A stretch of 64,000 nt of DNA from Rhodoferax sp. (GCF_030646845.1 NZ_JAUSLE010000063.1:145974-209973), one strand, 5' to 3'. Positions 1 to 10,616 are shown, counted from the first letter of the stretch. Numbers and translations: made by a program. The notes: a model not told the origin generated them from the sequence alone.

Positions 1-526
1 CGTGCAGTGCTTCCAGCACCGGCATCCATGCCGCTTCGTACTCGACCTGTAGTTGCGCCAGCGACGCGCGCTGGCGCGCACTCAGGGAGCGGTGTTCGTA
101 GAGCATCACCGGCACAAAGTCGTTGCCCGGTCCCAGCAGTGTGTCAAAGTGCGCGCGGATCAGGCGCCGGACCTGCACCAGCGGCTCACCCGCACCCGGG
201 CCGGCCGCCTGCAGGGCAGCGGTTTGCCGCGCAATGGCCGAGTGCATGCCCTCCTCCATCACGGCGTAAAGCAGCGCGTCCTTGCTTTTGAAGTGATAGA
301 ACGGCGAGCCGCTGTGCATGCCGACCGCCGCCGCGATGTCGCGCGTGCTGGTGGCGTCAAAACCCTGCAGGCGAAACAGCCGGGCCGCCGCGGTGAGCAG
401 CTCATGCCGACGATTGCCGTCATCGCGCTCACCCTCGGTCTTGCGCGGGCGTCCGCGCGGGCGCTTGGGCCCGGGGTCAGCCGGCGACCCGGATTCGTGG
501 TGGATTGGCAGAGCTGAGGCAGTCAT
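1..526 (-). CDS. TetR/AcrR-family transcriptional regulator (3' end beyond window)
   Basis: Reading leftwards from an ATG at 524-526 there is an open frame of 175 codons that leaves the window without a stop, so the C-terminus is missing. The protein opens with a basic stretch (KRPRGRPRK) followed by a TetR-type helix-turn-helix: a first helix ending in ARLFRLQGF, then TSTRDIAAAVGMHSGSPFYHFKSKDALL, which matches the family pattern of a recognition helix followed by YxxFxxK. Such proteins are normally dimeric repressors whose C-terminal half binds a small ligand. It lies downstream of the SDR at 661-1509 in the same direction, separated by 134 bp that could hold its own promoter. The ligand is unknown; fatty acyl-CoA is a guess from its neighbours. 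Confidence 0.85.
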   Translation of the reverse strand, partial: MTASALPIHHESGSPADPGPKRPRGRPRKTEGERDDGNRRHELLTAAARLFRLQGFDATSTRDIAAAVGMHSGSPFYHFKSKDALLYAVMEEGMHSAIARQTAALQAAGPGAGEPLVQVRRLIRAHFDTLLGPGNDFVPVMLYEHRSLSARQRASLAQLQVEYEAAWMPVLEALH

Positions 527-660
527 TGCCCCGGAGCATACCGAGATTGTTTATTTTTAACAAGCGCTTGCTTTGTAAAAATATTCTGCCCAGGCAATCA
601 CAGGGGCCGCCAGCACGCAAGCGCCGCGCCGGCAGAAGACGCCGCATGAAACGGGTAAAT

Positions 661-1509
661 TCAATCCACGAAGAAATCCGGAATGAAGTGCTTCGTCCCC
701 GGTGTCACCGAGTACTTCTCCAGGTCGGTGATGCCATGCGCGGCCAGCACCGTGTCGTCAATGTAGAAGTTGCCGGTATTGGCGTTGCTGCCGGTCAGGA
801 TCAGCCAGGCCGCATCCGACAGGATTTCCGGCTTGCGGCACAAGGCCACATCCACGCCCGGAATCATCTGCATGGCCGCCGTCGCAATGGCAGTGCGTGG
901 CCACAGGCTGTTGACGCCGATGCCGTATTTCTTGAACTCGCCCGCATGGCCCAGCGTGCACATGCTCATGCCGTACTTGGCCATGCTGTAGGCGGTGTGG
1001 TTCTGGAACCAGTGGGTCTGCATCGACAACGGGGGCGACATGGTGAGCACCTGCGGGTTACGCCCGGCCGCTGCTGATTTTTTCAATTCCGGCAAACAGG
1101 CCATGGTGCACAGGTAAGTGCCGCGCGCATTGACGCCGTTCATCAGATCGAAGCGCTTCATGGGTGTGGCTTCAGTGTTGGTCAGGCTGATGGCGCTGGC
1201 GTTGTTCACCAGGATGTCGATGCCGCCAAAGGTCGCCGCCGCTTTGGCCACGGCAGCAAAAACAGCGTCGTCATCGCGTATGTCCACCGCCAGGGCCAGG
1301 GCCCGGCCACCGGCGGCCTCGACTTCTTTGGCGGCGCTGTAGATCGTGCCTGGCAGTTTGGGGTTGAGATCGGTGGTCTTGGCCACGATGACGATGTTGG
1401 CCCCGTCGGCCGCCGCCCGCTTTGCAATGGCCAGGCCAATGCCGCGCGACGCGCCGGTGATGAACAGGGTCTTGCCCTTGAGGCTGGCGGTCGGGTTCAC
1501 TTCGGTCAT
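661..1509 (-). CDS. SDR-family oxidoreductase (HSDL2-like)
   Basis: A 282-residue short-chain dehydrogenase. The N-terminus has the cofactor motif TGASRGIG, the middle has NNAS, and the catalytic Tyr-Lys pair is present in AYSMAK, so the enzyme looks intact. The extra sequence after the Rossmann core (KTTDLNPKLPGTI, then the late FYIDD stretch) matches the hydroxysteroid-dehydrogenase-like 2 (HSDL2) subgroup, which is linked to fatty-acid metabolism although its substrate is not settled. I chose the ATG at 1509 because an AGGAG lies eight bases upstream; a TTG at 1527 would put that site inside the gene. It is the promoter-distal member of a run of lipid genes on the minus strand, separated from the enoyl-CoA hydratase by one copy of the dispersed repeat. 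Confidence 0.88.
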   Translation of the reverse strand: MTEVNPTASLKGKTLFITGASRGIGLAIAKRAAADGANIVIVAKTTDLNPKLPGTIYSAAKEVEAAGGRALALAVDIRDDDAVFAAVAKAAATFGGIDILVNNASAISLTNTEATPMKRFDLMNGVNARGTYLCTMACLPELKKSAAAGRNPQVLTMSPPLSMQTHWFQNHTAYSMAKYGMSMCTLGHAGEFKKYGIGVNSLWPRTAIATAAMQMIPGVDVALCRKPEILSDAAWLILTGSNANTGNFYIDDTVLAAHGITDLEKYSVTPGTKHFIPDFFVD

Positions 1510-1534
1510 GCTCGATTCTCCTGACAATGCTTTT

Positions 1535-1582
1535 GCTATACAAATAATAGCTATTGACGCTTATTCGACGAGGGCTGGAGCC
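1535..1582 (+). repeat. Dispersed palindromic repeat, copy A (intergenic)
   Basis: It opens with the inverted repeat GCTAT...ATAGC and reaches the GGGCT block 19 bases after ATAGC, the same spacing as the six other copies (12763, 14371, 34786, 44939, 47065, 57640). It fills most of the 82-bp gap between the enoyl-CoA hydratase stop and the SDR start. Confidence 0.8.
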
Positions 1583-1591
1583 CGGTTTTCC

Positions 1592-2356
1592 TTAAACTCT
1601 CGAGAAATCCGGCTTGCGCTTTTCCATGAATGCGGTGAAGGCCTCGCGCGCTGCTGGTTCGCGCAGCATGCGCCCAAAGCTGGCGCCCTCTTCCACCATG
1701 CGCTCGGCCACAGTGCTGGCCTGGCTTTTTTTCATCAGGCGCTTGGTCTCGATCAGTGAACTCAAAGGCTTGGCGGCCAGCTTCTGGGCCTGGCGTTGCG
1801 CCAGCGCGGCAGCCTCGGACGGCGGCACGATGCGGCTGATGAGGCCTATCTCCAGCGCGGACTCGGCCATGAACGGCTCCCCCAGCAACAGCGCCTCGGC
1901 GGCACGGCCATAACCCATCAACTGCGGCGCCAGATAGCTGGACGCGGCTTCGGGGCACAGGCCCAGGTTGACGAACGGCATGGAGAAGGCCGCGTTGTCT
2001 CCGGCGTAGACCAGATCGCAATGGAACAGCATGGTGGTGCCAATGCCGACGGCTGGCCCGCACACCGCCGCCACCACCGGCTTGGAAAAGGTGCTGATGC
2101 CGCGCAGAAAGCGAAACACCGGCGAGTCCTGGGTGGAGGTGGGCGCATTCAGGAAATCCCCGATATCGTTGCCGGCACTGAAAATTGTTTCGTGCCCCTG
2201 GAACACGACCACATGCACCGCGGCGTCCGCTTCGGCCTGCGCCAGCGCATCGGCCATGGCCGCGTACATGGCACTGGTGATGGAATTCTTCTTCTCCACC
2301 CGGTTGAAGGTGATGGTCATGACGCCGTTGGCGATGTCGGTCAATATGTCAGTCAT
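1592..2356 (-). CDS. Enoyl-CoA hydratase/isomerase family protein
   Basis: A 254-residue crotonase-fold protein, the usual length for a single-domain member. The oxyanion-hole segments are visible as SAGNDIGDF (about residue 60) and CGPAVGIGTT (about residue 98). The glutamate of the second catalytic position is in GLCPEAASS, while the position of the first hydratase glutamate is not acidic. That pattern suits an enoyl-CoA isomerase of the PECI/ECI type as well as a hydratase, so I do not choose between them. It acts on CoA-bound unsaturated acyl chains in the cytoplasm. It follows the HCCA-isomerase-like gene by 14 bp and is probably co-transcribed with it, the SDR and the thioesterase upstream. 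Confidence 0.9.
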   Translation of the reverse strand: MTDILTDIANGVMTITFNRVEKKNSITSAMYAAMADALAQAEADAAVHVVVFQGHETIFSAGNDIGDFLNAPTSTQDSPVFRFLRGISTFSKPVVAAVCGPAVGIGTTMLFHCDLVYAGDNAAFSMPFVNLGLCPEAASSYLAPQLMGYGRAAEALLLGEPFMAESALEIGLISRIVPPSEAAALAQRQAQKLAAKPLSSLIETKRLMKKSQASTVAERMVEEGASFGRMLREPAAREAFTAFMEKRKPDFSRV

Positions 2357-2370
2357 GCGGTTTCCTCAGG

Positions 2371-2964
2371 TTATTTGACAAGTGCTTCGCGCACAAAATC
2401 CAGTCGGTCCTGGCCCCAGAACATCTGGTCGGCCACAAAGAAAGTGGGGGCGCCAAAGACGCCACGCTGAACGGCGGCTTCGGTCACGGCCTTCAACTCG
2501 TCCTTGACGGCCTGTTCACTGCTCAAGGCCAGCAGCGCTTGCGGCTCGAAGCCGGCGCTGGTGAGCACAGCGGCGACTACAGCGGGGTCGTTCATGTTTT
2601 GCGCGTCCACCCAGATGGCACGAAACATGGCGGCACAGTAGTCTTCGAAGCGCGCATCACCACGCATCTGCAGGCCCACGGCGGCGCGCATCAAGGTCAG
2701 CGTATTGATCGGAAAATTCGGGTTGAATTTCAGGGGCACGTCATAGCGGCGCGCAAAGCGGGCCAGGTCGACAAACAGGTAGCTGCCTTTGAGCGGCACC
2801 ATCATCGGCGCGCGATTGCCGGTGGCCTGAAACACGCCGCCCAGCAACATGGGCTTCCAGACAAGCTGCACCCCGGTGTCGTCACAAATTTTTGGCAATT
2901 GCGTCCAGGCCAGGTAAGCCGCCGGACTACCAAAGTCAAAATAGAAATCTACGGTTTTGCTCAT
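2371..2964 (-). CDS. 2-hydroxychromene-2-carboxylate isomerase family protein (DsbA-like fold)
   Basis: A 197-residue thioredoxin-fold protein of the HCCA isomerase/kappa-class GST family. It begins with a beta strand and DFGSPAAYLAW, where the serine takes the place of the catalytic cysteine of DsbA and binds glutathione in characterised members. The late FGAPTFFVADQMFWGQDRL segment is the family's cis-proline and C-terminal signature. In naphthalene degradation the enzyme isomerises 2-hydroxychromene-2-carboxylate with glutathione; here no other naphthalene gene is present, so the substrate is probably different. Its ATG overlaps the TGA of the SDR at 2964-3752 by one base, showing translational coupling. 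Confidence 0.88.
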   Translation of the reverse strand: MSKTVDFYFDFGSPAAYLAWTQLPKICDDTGVQLVWKPMLLGGVFQATGNRAPMMVPLKGSYLFVDLARFARRYDVPLKFNPNFPINTLTLMRAAVGLQMRGDARFEDYCAAMFRAIWVDAQNMNDPAVVAAVLTSAGFEPQALLALSSEQAVKDELKAVTEAAVQRGVFGAPTFFVADQMFWGQDRLDFVREALVK

Positions 2965-3752
2965 CAGAACTTCTCCATGTAAGGGCGCAAATCAAGCTCG
3001 TGGGTCCAGGCGTCGCGCGGCTGGGCATGCAGCATCCAGTACTGATCGGCAATGTGATCGGGGTTGAGGATGCCGTCCTGCGCCTTCAGGGCGTAGCGCT
3101 CGGGAAAATTGTCGCGGATGAATCCGGTGTCGATCGCGCCGTCGATGATGCTGTGGGCCACGTGGATGCCCATGGGCCCCAGCTCGCGCGCCATGCTCTG
3201 CGCCAGTGCACGCAGGGCATGCTTGGCACCCGCGAACGCCGCAAAGTGGGCGGCGCCGCGCAGCGAGGCGGTGGCACCGGTGAAGATGATGCTTTGTTTG
3301 CGCTCGGGCGCGGCGCGCTGCACCATGCGTTTGGCCACTTCACGCCCGTTCAGGAAACCGGCGAAACAGGCCATCTCCCAGATCTTGAAGTACTTGCGGG
3401 CGGTCTCGTCCAGAATGCTGCTGGGCGCGTTGGCACCGATGTTGAACACCAGCACCTCGATCGGGCCGAGGGTCGATTCGATCTGCTCGACCAGTGCCAC
3501 CACCTCGTCCTCCTTGCGCGCATCACTGGCAAACCCGTGCGCAGCCCCGCCGTCGGCCTTGATCTGCTCGACCAGCGGTTGCAGCTTGTCCAGACTGCGC
3601 CGCGTGACGCAGGCCGTAAAGCCTTCGCGGGCAAAACGGCGCGCAATGGCGCCGCCTGTCGCGTCACCGGCACCAACAACGAGTGCAACAGGGTTGGGCT
3701 GGGCTCCGTCGGGGGAACGCGACGACACCTCAGTGCGGAGCGTGGGGGTCAT
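2964..3752 (-). CDS. SDR-family protein with Phe in place of the catalytic Tyr
   Basis: A 262-residue Rossmann-fold SDR. The start is set at the ATG at 3752, four bases downstream of the thioesterase stop; a longer frame runs upstream into that gene and is rejected. The cofactor motif is slightly atypical (VVGAGDATGGAIARRF), NIGAN replaces the usual NNAG, and the serine of the triad is probable in GATASLRG. At the expected YxxxK position the sequence reads FAGAK, so the catalytic tyrosine is a phenylalanine while the lysine is kept. I recall a proteobacterial SDR subgroup with this change, so this may be a fixed trait. Its reaction is unknown. It is coupled to the thioesterase upstream and the HCCA-isomerase-like gene downstream. 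Confidence 0.85.
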   Translation of the reverse strand: MTPTLRTEVSSRSPDGAQPNPVALVVGAGDATGGAIARRFAREGFTACVTRRSLDKLQPLVEQIKADGGAAHGFASDARKEDEVVALVEQIESTLGPIEVLVFNIGANAPSSILDETARKYFKIWEMACFAGFLNGREVAKRMVQRAAPERKQSIIFTGATASLRGAAHFAAFAGAKHALRALAQSMARELGPMGIHVAHSIIDGAIDTGFIRDNFPERYALKAQDGILNPDHIADQYWMLHAQPRDAWTHELDLRPYMEKF

Positions 3753-3756
3753 GTCT

Positions 3757-4608
3757 TTACTCCTTGAAATAAACCAGCTGATGGGTCGTGGCCAGCAAGG
3801 TGCCGTTCGCGCTCCAGAGCAGCCCGGCCTGGTCAAAGAAGCCGTTGCGAAACGCCTGTCCGCGGGCCTGCCCCAGCAAGTAGCCGGTGCCGGATTCAGC
3901 CAGTTGCTCGGTACCGGCATGGAAGTACACGGTCAGTGACACGGTGCCCACCGGCACCAGCACCGAGCGGCGCAACCAGATGCGCGGAAAGAAGACGTCG
4001 GCCATCGCGGCCAGGGAAGCGAAGTCCAGCGGGCGCGGCGGATCGTCGCGAATCCAGAGCTGCGTCAGGCTGGCCAGCTGCGGATCATCACTGCTGGCGC
4101 CGCCATCCCAGGTGGATGGCAGGAGCCCGGTCACCGGGCGCATGTCATAGCGCTGAATCCAGACCACCCCCTCGGTGGGAGGCAAAATGCGGGCCACGGC
4201 GTCCGCCGGGGCGACCTCCGGCATGGGCATGTCATTGGCACTCCAGGTGTCACGCCGCACGGCCGTGATGGCCGTCCCGGTCAGCACCACGGCCTCCATG
4301 CCGTTGGCATCGGCCTGGCGCAACTCCAGCAACCAGTGTTGCGTGGACCGATTGGTTCGTACCGGCGTGGCGACCGCCTTGAAGCCACCCTGACTCATGG
4401 CGCTGGCAAAGTTCACCGTCAAAGCCACCGGATCACCCAGCCGGGACGGGTGCGTCATGACGGCGTTCAGGACGATGGCGGCGCTCATGCCGCCAAACGG
4501 ACCCACCATGTTCCACCAGTCCGCGCTGGTCGTGCCCAGAAACTGATCGGCTTTGACGCCAAAGTCCGGCGTCAAATGAAGGGCGATGTCAAAGGGATGT
4601 GAGGTCAT
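3757..4608 (-). CDS. Acyl-CoA thioesterase, TesB-like double hotdog
   Basis: A 283-residue protein of the thioesterase-like superfamily with two hotdog halves, close to the length of TesB (about 286). The first half carries WNMVGPFGGMSAA, matching the GGMSAA/GG-xxA helix of the first hotdog, and the second half ends with a strand LLATTHQLVYFKE, typical of the family's C-terminus. It would hydrolyse acyl-CoA to free acid and CoA. It starts just past the terminator of the thiolase operon, so it is the first gene of a second unit: thioesterase, SDR, HCCA-isomerase-like, enoyl-CoA hydratase, SDR. The gap to the next start is only four bases. Confidence 0.85.
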   Translation of the reverse strand: MTSHPFDIALHLTPDFGVKADQFLGTTSADWWNMVGPFGGMSAAIVLNAVMTHPSRLGDPVALTVNFASAMSQGGFKAVATPVRTNRSTQHWLLELRQADANGMEAVVLTGTAITAVRRDTWSANDMPMPEVAPADAVARILPPTEGVVWIQRYDMRPVTGLLPSTWDGGASSDDPQLASLTQLWIRDDPPRPLDFASLAAMADVFFPRIWLRRSVLVPVGTVSLTVYFHAGTEQLAESGTGYLLGQARGQAFRNGFFDQAGLLWSANGTLLATTHQLVYFKE

Positions 4609-4662
4609 GGCGTTACTCAGTGTCGCAGCACGCGGCGCAACCGACAGTCATTTGGGCGACGG

Positions 4663-4692
4663 CGAAAAAAAGGCCACTTAGAAGTGGCCTTT
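4663..4692 (-). terminator. Rho-independent terminator of the fad operon
   Basis: A perfect 11-bp inverted repeat (4669-4679 with 4682-4692, core GGCCACTT/AAGTGGCC) lies immediately after the thiolase stop. On the minus strand the second arm runs into seven T residues, giving a textbook intrinsic terminator for the thiolase gene. It separates that operon from the thioesterase unit. Confidence 0.9.
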
Positions 4693-4697
4693 CTTGT

Positions 4698-5894
4698 TCA
4701 GACACGCTCAAAGATTCCGGCAGCGCCCTGCCCCATGCCCACACACATGGAGACCATGCTGTAGCGGAGCTTGTTGCGATGCAGTGCGTGGATGGCGGTG
4801 GCCGACCGGATGGCCCCTGTGGCACCCAGCGGGTGGCCCAGCGCAATGGCGCCACCCATCGGGTTGACCTTGGCGGGGTCGAGCCCCAGCGTGTTGATCA
4901 CGGCCAGCGACTGCGCCGCAAACGCCTCGTTGAGCTCGATCCAGTCGATGTCGTCCTGCTTCAAACCAGCGTACCGCAGCGCCGCCGGAATGGCCTCGAT
5001 CGGGCCAATGCCCATGATGTGGGGCGGCACGCCTTTGGCTGCAAAACTGACAAAACGAGCCAGTGGTTTGAGACCGAACTGCTTGACCGCTTTCTCGCTG
5101 GCCAGAATCAGGGCGCCGGCACCGTCCGAAGTCTGCGAACTGTTGCCCGCCGTGACCGAACCGCGCGCCGCAAACGGGGTCTTGAGCTTGGCCAGGCCTT
5201 CCATCGAGGTATCGAACCGCGCGCCTTCGTCCAGGCTGACCACGCGCCGTTTCTCGATGACCTCACCGGTTTCCAGATTGGGCGAGCGGTCAATCACTTC
5301 CACCGGGGTCATCTCGTCGGCAAAGTGACCTGCTTCCATGGCTGCCAGAGCCCGCCTGTGCGATTCCACGGCGAACTCGTCCTGCGCCGCACGGCTGACC
5401 TTCCACTGTGAGGCCACCTTCTCGGCGGTCAGGCCCATACCGTAGGCAATGCCGATGTTCTCGTCATTGTTGAACATGGTGGGCGAGAGCGAGGGCGAGT
5501 TGCCCATCATCGGCACCATGCTCATGCTCTCCACGCCAGCGGCGATCATGACATCGGCTTCGCCTACGCGAATGCGGTCAGCGGCCATCTGCACGGCCGA
5601 CAGGCCGGAGGCGCAAAAGCGGTTGACGGTGATGCCGCCCACGCTGGTTGGCAGGCCGGCCAGCACAGCGCCGATGCGCGCGATGTTGAGCCCCTGCTGG
5701 CCCTCCGGAATGGCGCAGCCACAGATCAGGTCTTCGATGGACTGCGGGTCCAGGCTGGGCACTTGCGCCAGCGCGGCATGCAGGGCCTTGACCAGCAGAT
5801 CGTCCGGGCGGGTGTTGCGGAAAAATCCACGGTGCGAACGACCAATGGGCGTGCGCGTGGCAGCAACGATGTAGGCTTCTTGAATTTGTTTCAT
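4698..5894 (-). CDS. fadA: Acetyl-CoA C-acyltransferase (3-ketoacyl-CoA thiolase)
   Basis: A 398-residue thiolase of normal length, catalysing the last step of beta-oxidation: thiolytic cleavage of 3-ketoacyl-CoA to acetyl-CoA and a shortened acyl-CoA. The nucleophilic cysteine is Cys94 in NRFCASGL; the histidine is in GHPLGATG and the second cysteine in SMCVGMGQG near the C-terminus, so all catalytic residues are present. It follows the FadN-like gene by 13 bp and is closed by the terminator at 4663-4692. Together with that gene and the acyl-CoA dehydrogenase it forms a full beta-oxidation set, like the fadN-fadA-fadE grouping of Bacillus. The symbol rests on this context; acetoacetyl-CoA thiolase is less likely. 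Confidence 0.93.
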   Translation of the reverse strand: MKQIQEAYIVAATRTPIGRSHRGFFRNTRPDDLLVKALHAALAQVPSLDPQSIEDLICGCAIPEGQQGLNIARIGAVLAGLPTSVGGITVNRFCASGLSAVQMAADRIRVGEADVMIAAGVESMSMVPMMGNSPSLSPTMFNNDENIGIAYGMGLTAEKVASQWKVSRAAQDEFAVESHRRALAAMEAGHFADEMTPVEVIDRSPNLETGEVIEKRRVVSLDEGARFDTSMEGLAKLKTPFAARGSVTAGNSSQTSDGAGALILASEKAVKQFGLKPLARFVSFAAKGVPPHIMGIGPIEAIPAALRYAGLKQDDIDWIELNEAFAAQSLAVINTLGLDPAKVNPMGGAIALGHPLGATGAIRSATAIHALHRNKLRYSMVSMCVGMGQGAAGIFERV

Positions 5895-5907
5895 GGTCTT
5901 CTCTTGA

Positions 5908-8307
5908 TCAGTTGCGAACCGGCTTGCCGGTGGACATCATTCCCATGATTCGCTCTTGCGTCTTGGGGTGGACGAGCAGCTCGCAGAAGGCCTGGCGCTC
6001 CAGTGTCATCAGATACTCTTCGCTCACCAGACTGCCGGCATCCACGTCGCCGCCGCACACCACATTGGCAATCAGGCTGGCGATATGGAAATCGTGCGCG
6101 CTGATGAAGCCGCCATCACGCATGTTCACCAGGGAGCCCTTGATCGTGGCCACGCCGCTGCGACCGGCCACGGCGAACAGGCGCTTGTGCGGCGCACGGT
6201 AGCCGGCGTTGAACATGGCCTTGGCTTCGTTGATCGCTACAAACAGCAGCTCATCCTTGTGCGGCACGACCACGTCGCTCTCCAGCAGGTAGCCCAGCTT
6301 GCGCGACTCCAGCGCGCTGGTGCCCACCTTGGCCATGGCCGCGGCGGTGAAGCCCTCGGTCAAAAAGGGCAGCAGGTCCTTGCCGGTGGAGGCAGCCGCG
6401 TTCTCGGCGGCGCGCCGTGCAATATAGGTCAGACCACCGGCACCGGGCACCAGGCCCACGCCTACCTCCACCAGACCGATGTAGCTCTCCATGGCCGCCA
6501 CGCGCTTGCCGGAGTACACCGCCAGCTCGCAGCCACCGCCCAGCGCCAGGCCGCGAATGGCGGCCACGGTGGGTACGTTGGCATAGCGCAGCTTGAGCAT
6601 GACTTTTTGCAGCTCCTTCGCGGCACCATCAATGGCCTTGACGCCACCCATCATGAAGCCCGGCAGCATGGACTGCAGATCGGCACCGGCCGAGAACATC
6701 TCGTCGGGCGACCAGATCACCAGGCCTTTGTAGTCCTTCTCGGCCAGTGTCACTGCGGTGTTCAGACCTTCAATCACACCGCCGCCAATGGCGTGCATCT
6801 TGGTCTTGATGCTGGCAATCAGCACCTCATCGTCCAGCGTCCACAGGCGCATGGACTCGTCTTCCTGCACGGTCTTTCCGGCTGTTGCAGCCGAGGGTGC
6901 ATTGGCCCCCTGCACGCTTTCGGGGAAGTGCTGGCGCTCGTACACCGGCAGGCTGCGCGGCGCCACGAACTGGCTCGTCGTGGGGTTCCAGGAGCCTTGT
7001 GGGGTGTGCACACCACCGGCATCGGCCACCGGGCCCTTGAAGACCCAATCGGGCAGCGGCGCCTTGCACAAGGCCTTGCCCGCGTCGATGTCCTCCTTGA
7101 TCATGTTGGCCACTGTCAGCCAGCCGGCTTCCTGCCACAGCTCGAACGGGCCCTGCTTCATGCCAAAGCCCCAGCGCATGCAGAAGTCGACATCACGCGC
7201 GTTGTCAGCAATCGATGCCAGGTGCACGGCTGAGTAGTGGAAGCTGTTGCGCAGAATGGCCCACAGAAACTGGCCCTGCGCGCCTTCGCTGTCGCGCAGC
7301 AGTTTGAGCCGCTCGGCGGCAGGCTTTTTCAGCATCCGGGCGTAGACCTCGTCGGCTTTCTGGCCGGCCGGCACATAGTCTTTCGTTGCCAGATCAAAGC
7401 GCAGCACATCGCGGCCGACTTTCTTGAAGAAACCGGCCTTGGTCTTTTGACCGAAGTTGCCCATTTCCAGCAGGGTCTTGAGCACCTCAGGTGTGGCAAA
7501 GCTCTCGTAGAACGGATCGGTCTCGATGCTCAGCGTGTCCTGCAGCGTCTTGATGACATGCGCCATGGTGTCCAGCCCCACCACGTCCGCGGTGCGGAAG
7601 GTGCCCGAGCTGGCGCGGCCGAGTTTTTTGCCGGTGAGATCATCCACCACGTCATAGGTCAGGCCGAAATTCGCCACCTCTTTCATCGTCGCCAGCATGC
7701 CGGCAATGCCGACGCGATTGGCGATGAAGTTGGGGGAATCTTTGGCACGCACCACGCCTTTGCCCAGATTGCTGGTGACGAAGGTTTCCAGGTCGTCCAG
7801 AATTTCAGGCTGGGTGGTGGGCGTGTTGATCAACTCCACCAGCATCATGTAGCGTGGTGGGTTGAAAAAGTGAATACCGCAGAAGCGGGGCTTGATTGCC
7901 TCCGGCAGCGCTTCGCTCAGTTTGGTGATCGACAGGCCCGAGGTGTTGGACGCCACGATGGCGTGCGGTGCCAGAAAAGGCGCGATCTTTTTGTACAGGT
8001 CCAGCTTCCAGTCCATGCGCTCGGCGATTGCTTCAATCACCAGGTCACAGTCCTTGAGCAAATCCATGTGCTCTTCGTAGTTGGCCTGCTGGATCAGGCC
8101 CGCGTCGTCCACCACACCCAGCGGCGCGGGCTTGAGCTTTTTTAGGCCGTCGATGGCCCGGGTGACGATGCCGTTTTTTGGACCTTCCTTGGCGGGCAGG
8201 TCGAACAGAATGACTGGCACCTTGACATTGACCAGGTGGGCGGCGATTTGCGCACCCATCACGCCGGCACCCAGCACGGCGACTTTTTTGACTTTAAAAC
8301 GGGACAT
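5908..8307 (-). CDS. 3-hydroxyacyl-CoA dehydrogenase/enoyl-CoA hydratase, FadN type
   Basis: A 799-residue fusion that performs the second and third steps of beta-oxidation. The N-terminal half is the NAD-dependent dehydrogenase: VLGAGVMGAQIAAHL (residues 11-25) binds NAD, and His146 in CGIHFFNPP with the following glutamate matches the catalytic pair. The C-terminal half is a crotonase domain with GLALGGGCELAVY and VGVGLVPGAGGL. The order dehydrogenase-then-hydratase is opposite to E. coli FadB and matches Bacillus FadN (about 789 residues). It sits between a DUF2147 gene and the thiolase in one operon. No truncation or missing residue is visible. Confidence 0.93.
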   Translation of the reverse strand: MSRFKVKKVAVLGAGVMGAQIAAHLVNVKVPVILFDLPAKEGPKNGIVTRAIDGLKKLKPAPLGVVDDAGLIQQANYEEHMDLLKDCDLVIEAIAERMDWKLDLYKKIAPFLAPHAIVASNTSGLSITKLSEALPEAIKPRFCGIHFFNPPRYMMLVELINTPTTQPEILDDLETFVTSNLGKGVVRAKDSPNFIANRVGIAGMLATMKEVANFGLTYDVVDDLTGKKLGRASSGTFRTADVVGLDTMAHVIKTLQDTLSIETDPFYESFATPEVLKTLLEMGNFGQKTKAGFFKKVGRDVLRFDLATKDYVPAGQKADEVYARMLKKPAAERLKLLRDSEGAQGQFLWAILRNSFHYSAVHLASIADNARDVDFCMRWGFGMKQGPFELWQEAGWLTVANMIKEDIDAGKALCKAPLPDWVFKGPVADAGGVHTPQGSWNPTTSQFVAPRSLPVYERQHFPESVQGANAPSAATAGKTVQEDESMRLWTLDDEVLIASIKTKMHAIGGGVIEGLNTAVTLAEKDYKGLVIWSPDEMFSAGADLQSMLPGFMMGGVKAIDGAAKELQKVMLKLRYANVPTVAAIRGLALGGGCELAVYSGKRVAAMESYIGLVEVGVGLVPGAGGLTYIARRAAENAAASTGKDLLPFLTEGFTAAAMAKVGTSALESRKLGYLLESDVVVPHKDELLFVAINEAKAMFNAGYRAPHKRLFAVAGRSGVATIKGSLVNMRDGGFISAHDFHIASLIANVVCGGDVDAGSLVSEEYLMTLERQAFCELLVHPKTQERIMGMMSTGKPVRN

Positions 8308-8327
8308 TGTTGTTCCTGAAAAATGAA

Positions 8328-8762
8328 TTACTGCGCGCGAATCCAGGTCTGGGTTCGAAAGAAGAATGCGATATAGCCGCGCACTTCGAGTTTTTTGCCG
8401 CCCTCAATCGGGGTCAGACGCAAGGTGTATTCCTTGCCGTTGTCCGGATCCAGAATCTTGCCGCCTTCCCATGCGTCCTTGCCATCGGCCTTTTTGGCGC
8501 CACGAATGATCTCCATCCCGATCACCGGCTTGTCCTTGCGCTCATCCGTGCATTTGTCGCAGACGGCGTCCTGCTTCGAATCCTTGCGCAACAGCTTCTC
8601 GATCCGGCCGGAGAGCACCCCGGCGTTGTCGGTGATACGCACCTCCGATGACGGCTCCCCCGTCTTGTCGTCAATGGTGCGCCACACACCGGCGGGCGTC
8701 ATTTGCGCCAGCACCGGCAATGCCAGCGCACCAAAAGCAATAGCAACAATCGACTTGTACAT
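8328..8762 (-). CDS. DUF2147 family exported protein
   Basis: A 144-residue protein with a short signal peptide (MYKSIVAIAFGALALPVLAQ, cleavage probably after LAQ). The mature part has the DUF2147 layout: GVWRTIDDKTGEPSSEVRI at the start, a CDKC pair in the middle, then GGKILDPDNGKEY and a final YIAFFFRTQTWIR strand, consistent with a small periplasmic beta-rich protein. The family has no agreed function. It is inserted in the fad operon, 52 bp after the acyl-CoA dehydrogenase and 20 bp before the FadN-like gene, and appears co-transcribed, which suggests a role linked to lipid or envelope metabolism; that link is inference. Confidence 0.88.
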   Translation of the reverse strand: MYKSIVAIAFGALALPVLAQMTPAGVWRTIDDKTGEPSSEVRITDNAGVLSGRIEKLLRKDSKQDAVCDKCTDERKDKPVIGMEIIRGAKKADGKDAWEGGKILDPDNGKEYTLRLTPIEGGKKLEVRGYIAFFFRTQTWIRAQ

Positions 8763-8814
8763 AAGGACTCCCCGATCAAAAAGACTAGAAAACCCGTGAA
8801 GACGGGATCAGCAC

Positions 8815-10611
<1,797 letters not shown>

Positions 10612-10616
10612 GCTGA

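Noticed and set aside
5956..7233. Long plus-strand open frame of 425 codons opposite the FadN-like gene
   Set aside because: It is a mirror of the high-GC coding frame on the other strand; it is rich in His, Gly and Arg and has no family motif or ribosome site. Similar antisense frames at 8983-10683, 15540-16808, 34878-36467, 37573-38751, 53420-55126 and 61669-62868 are rejected for the same reason.
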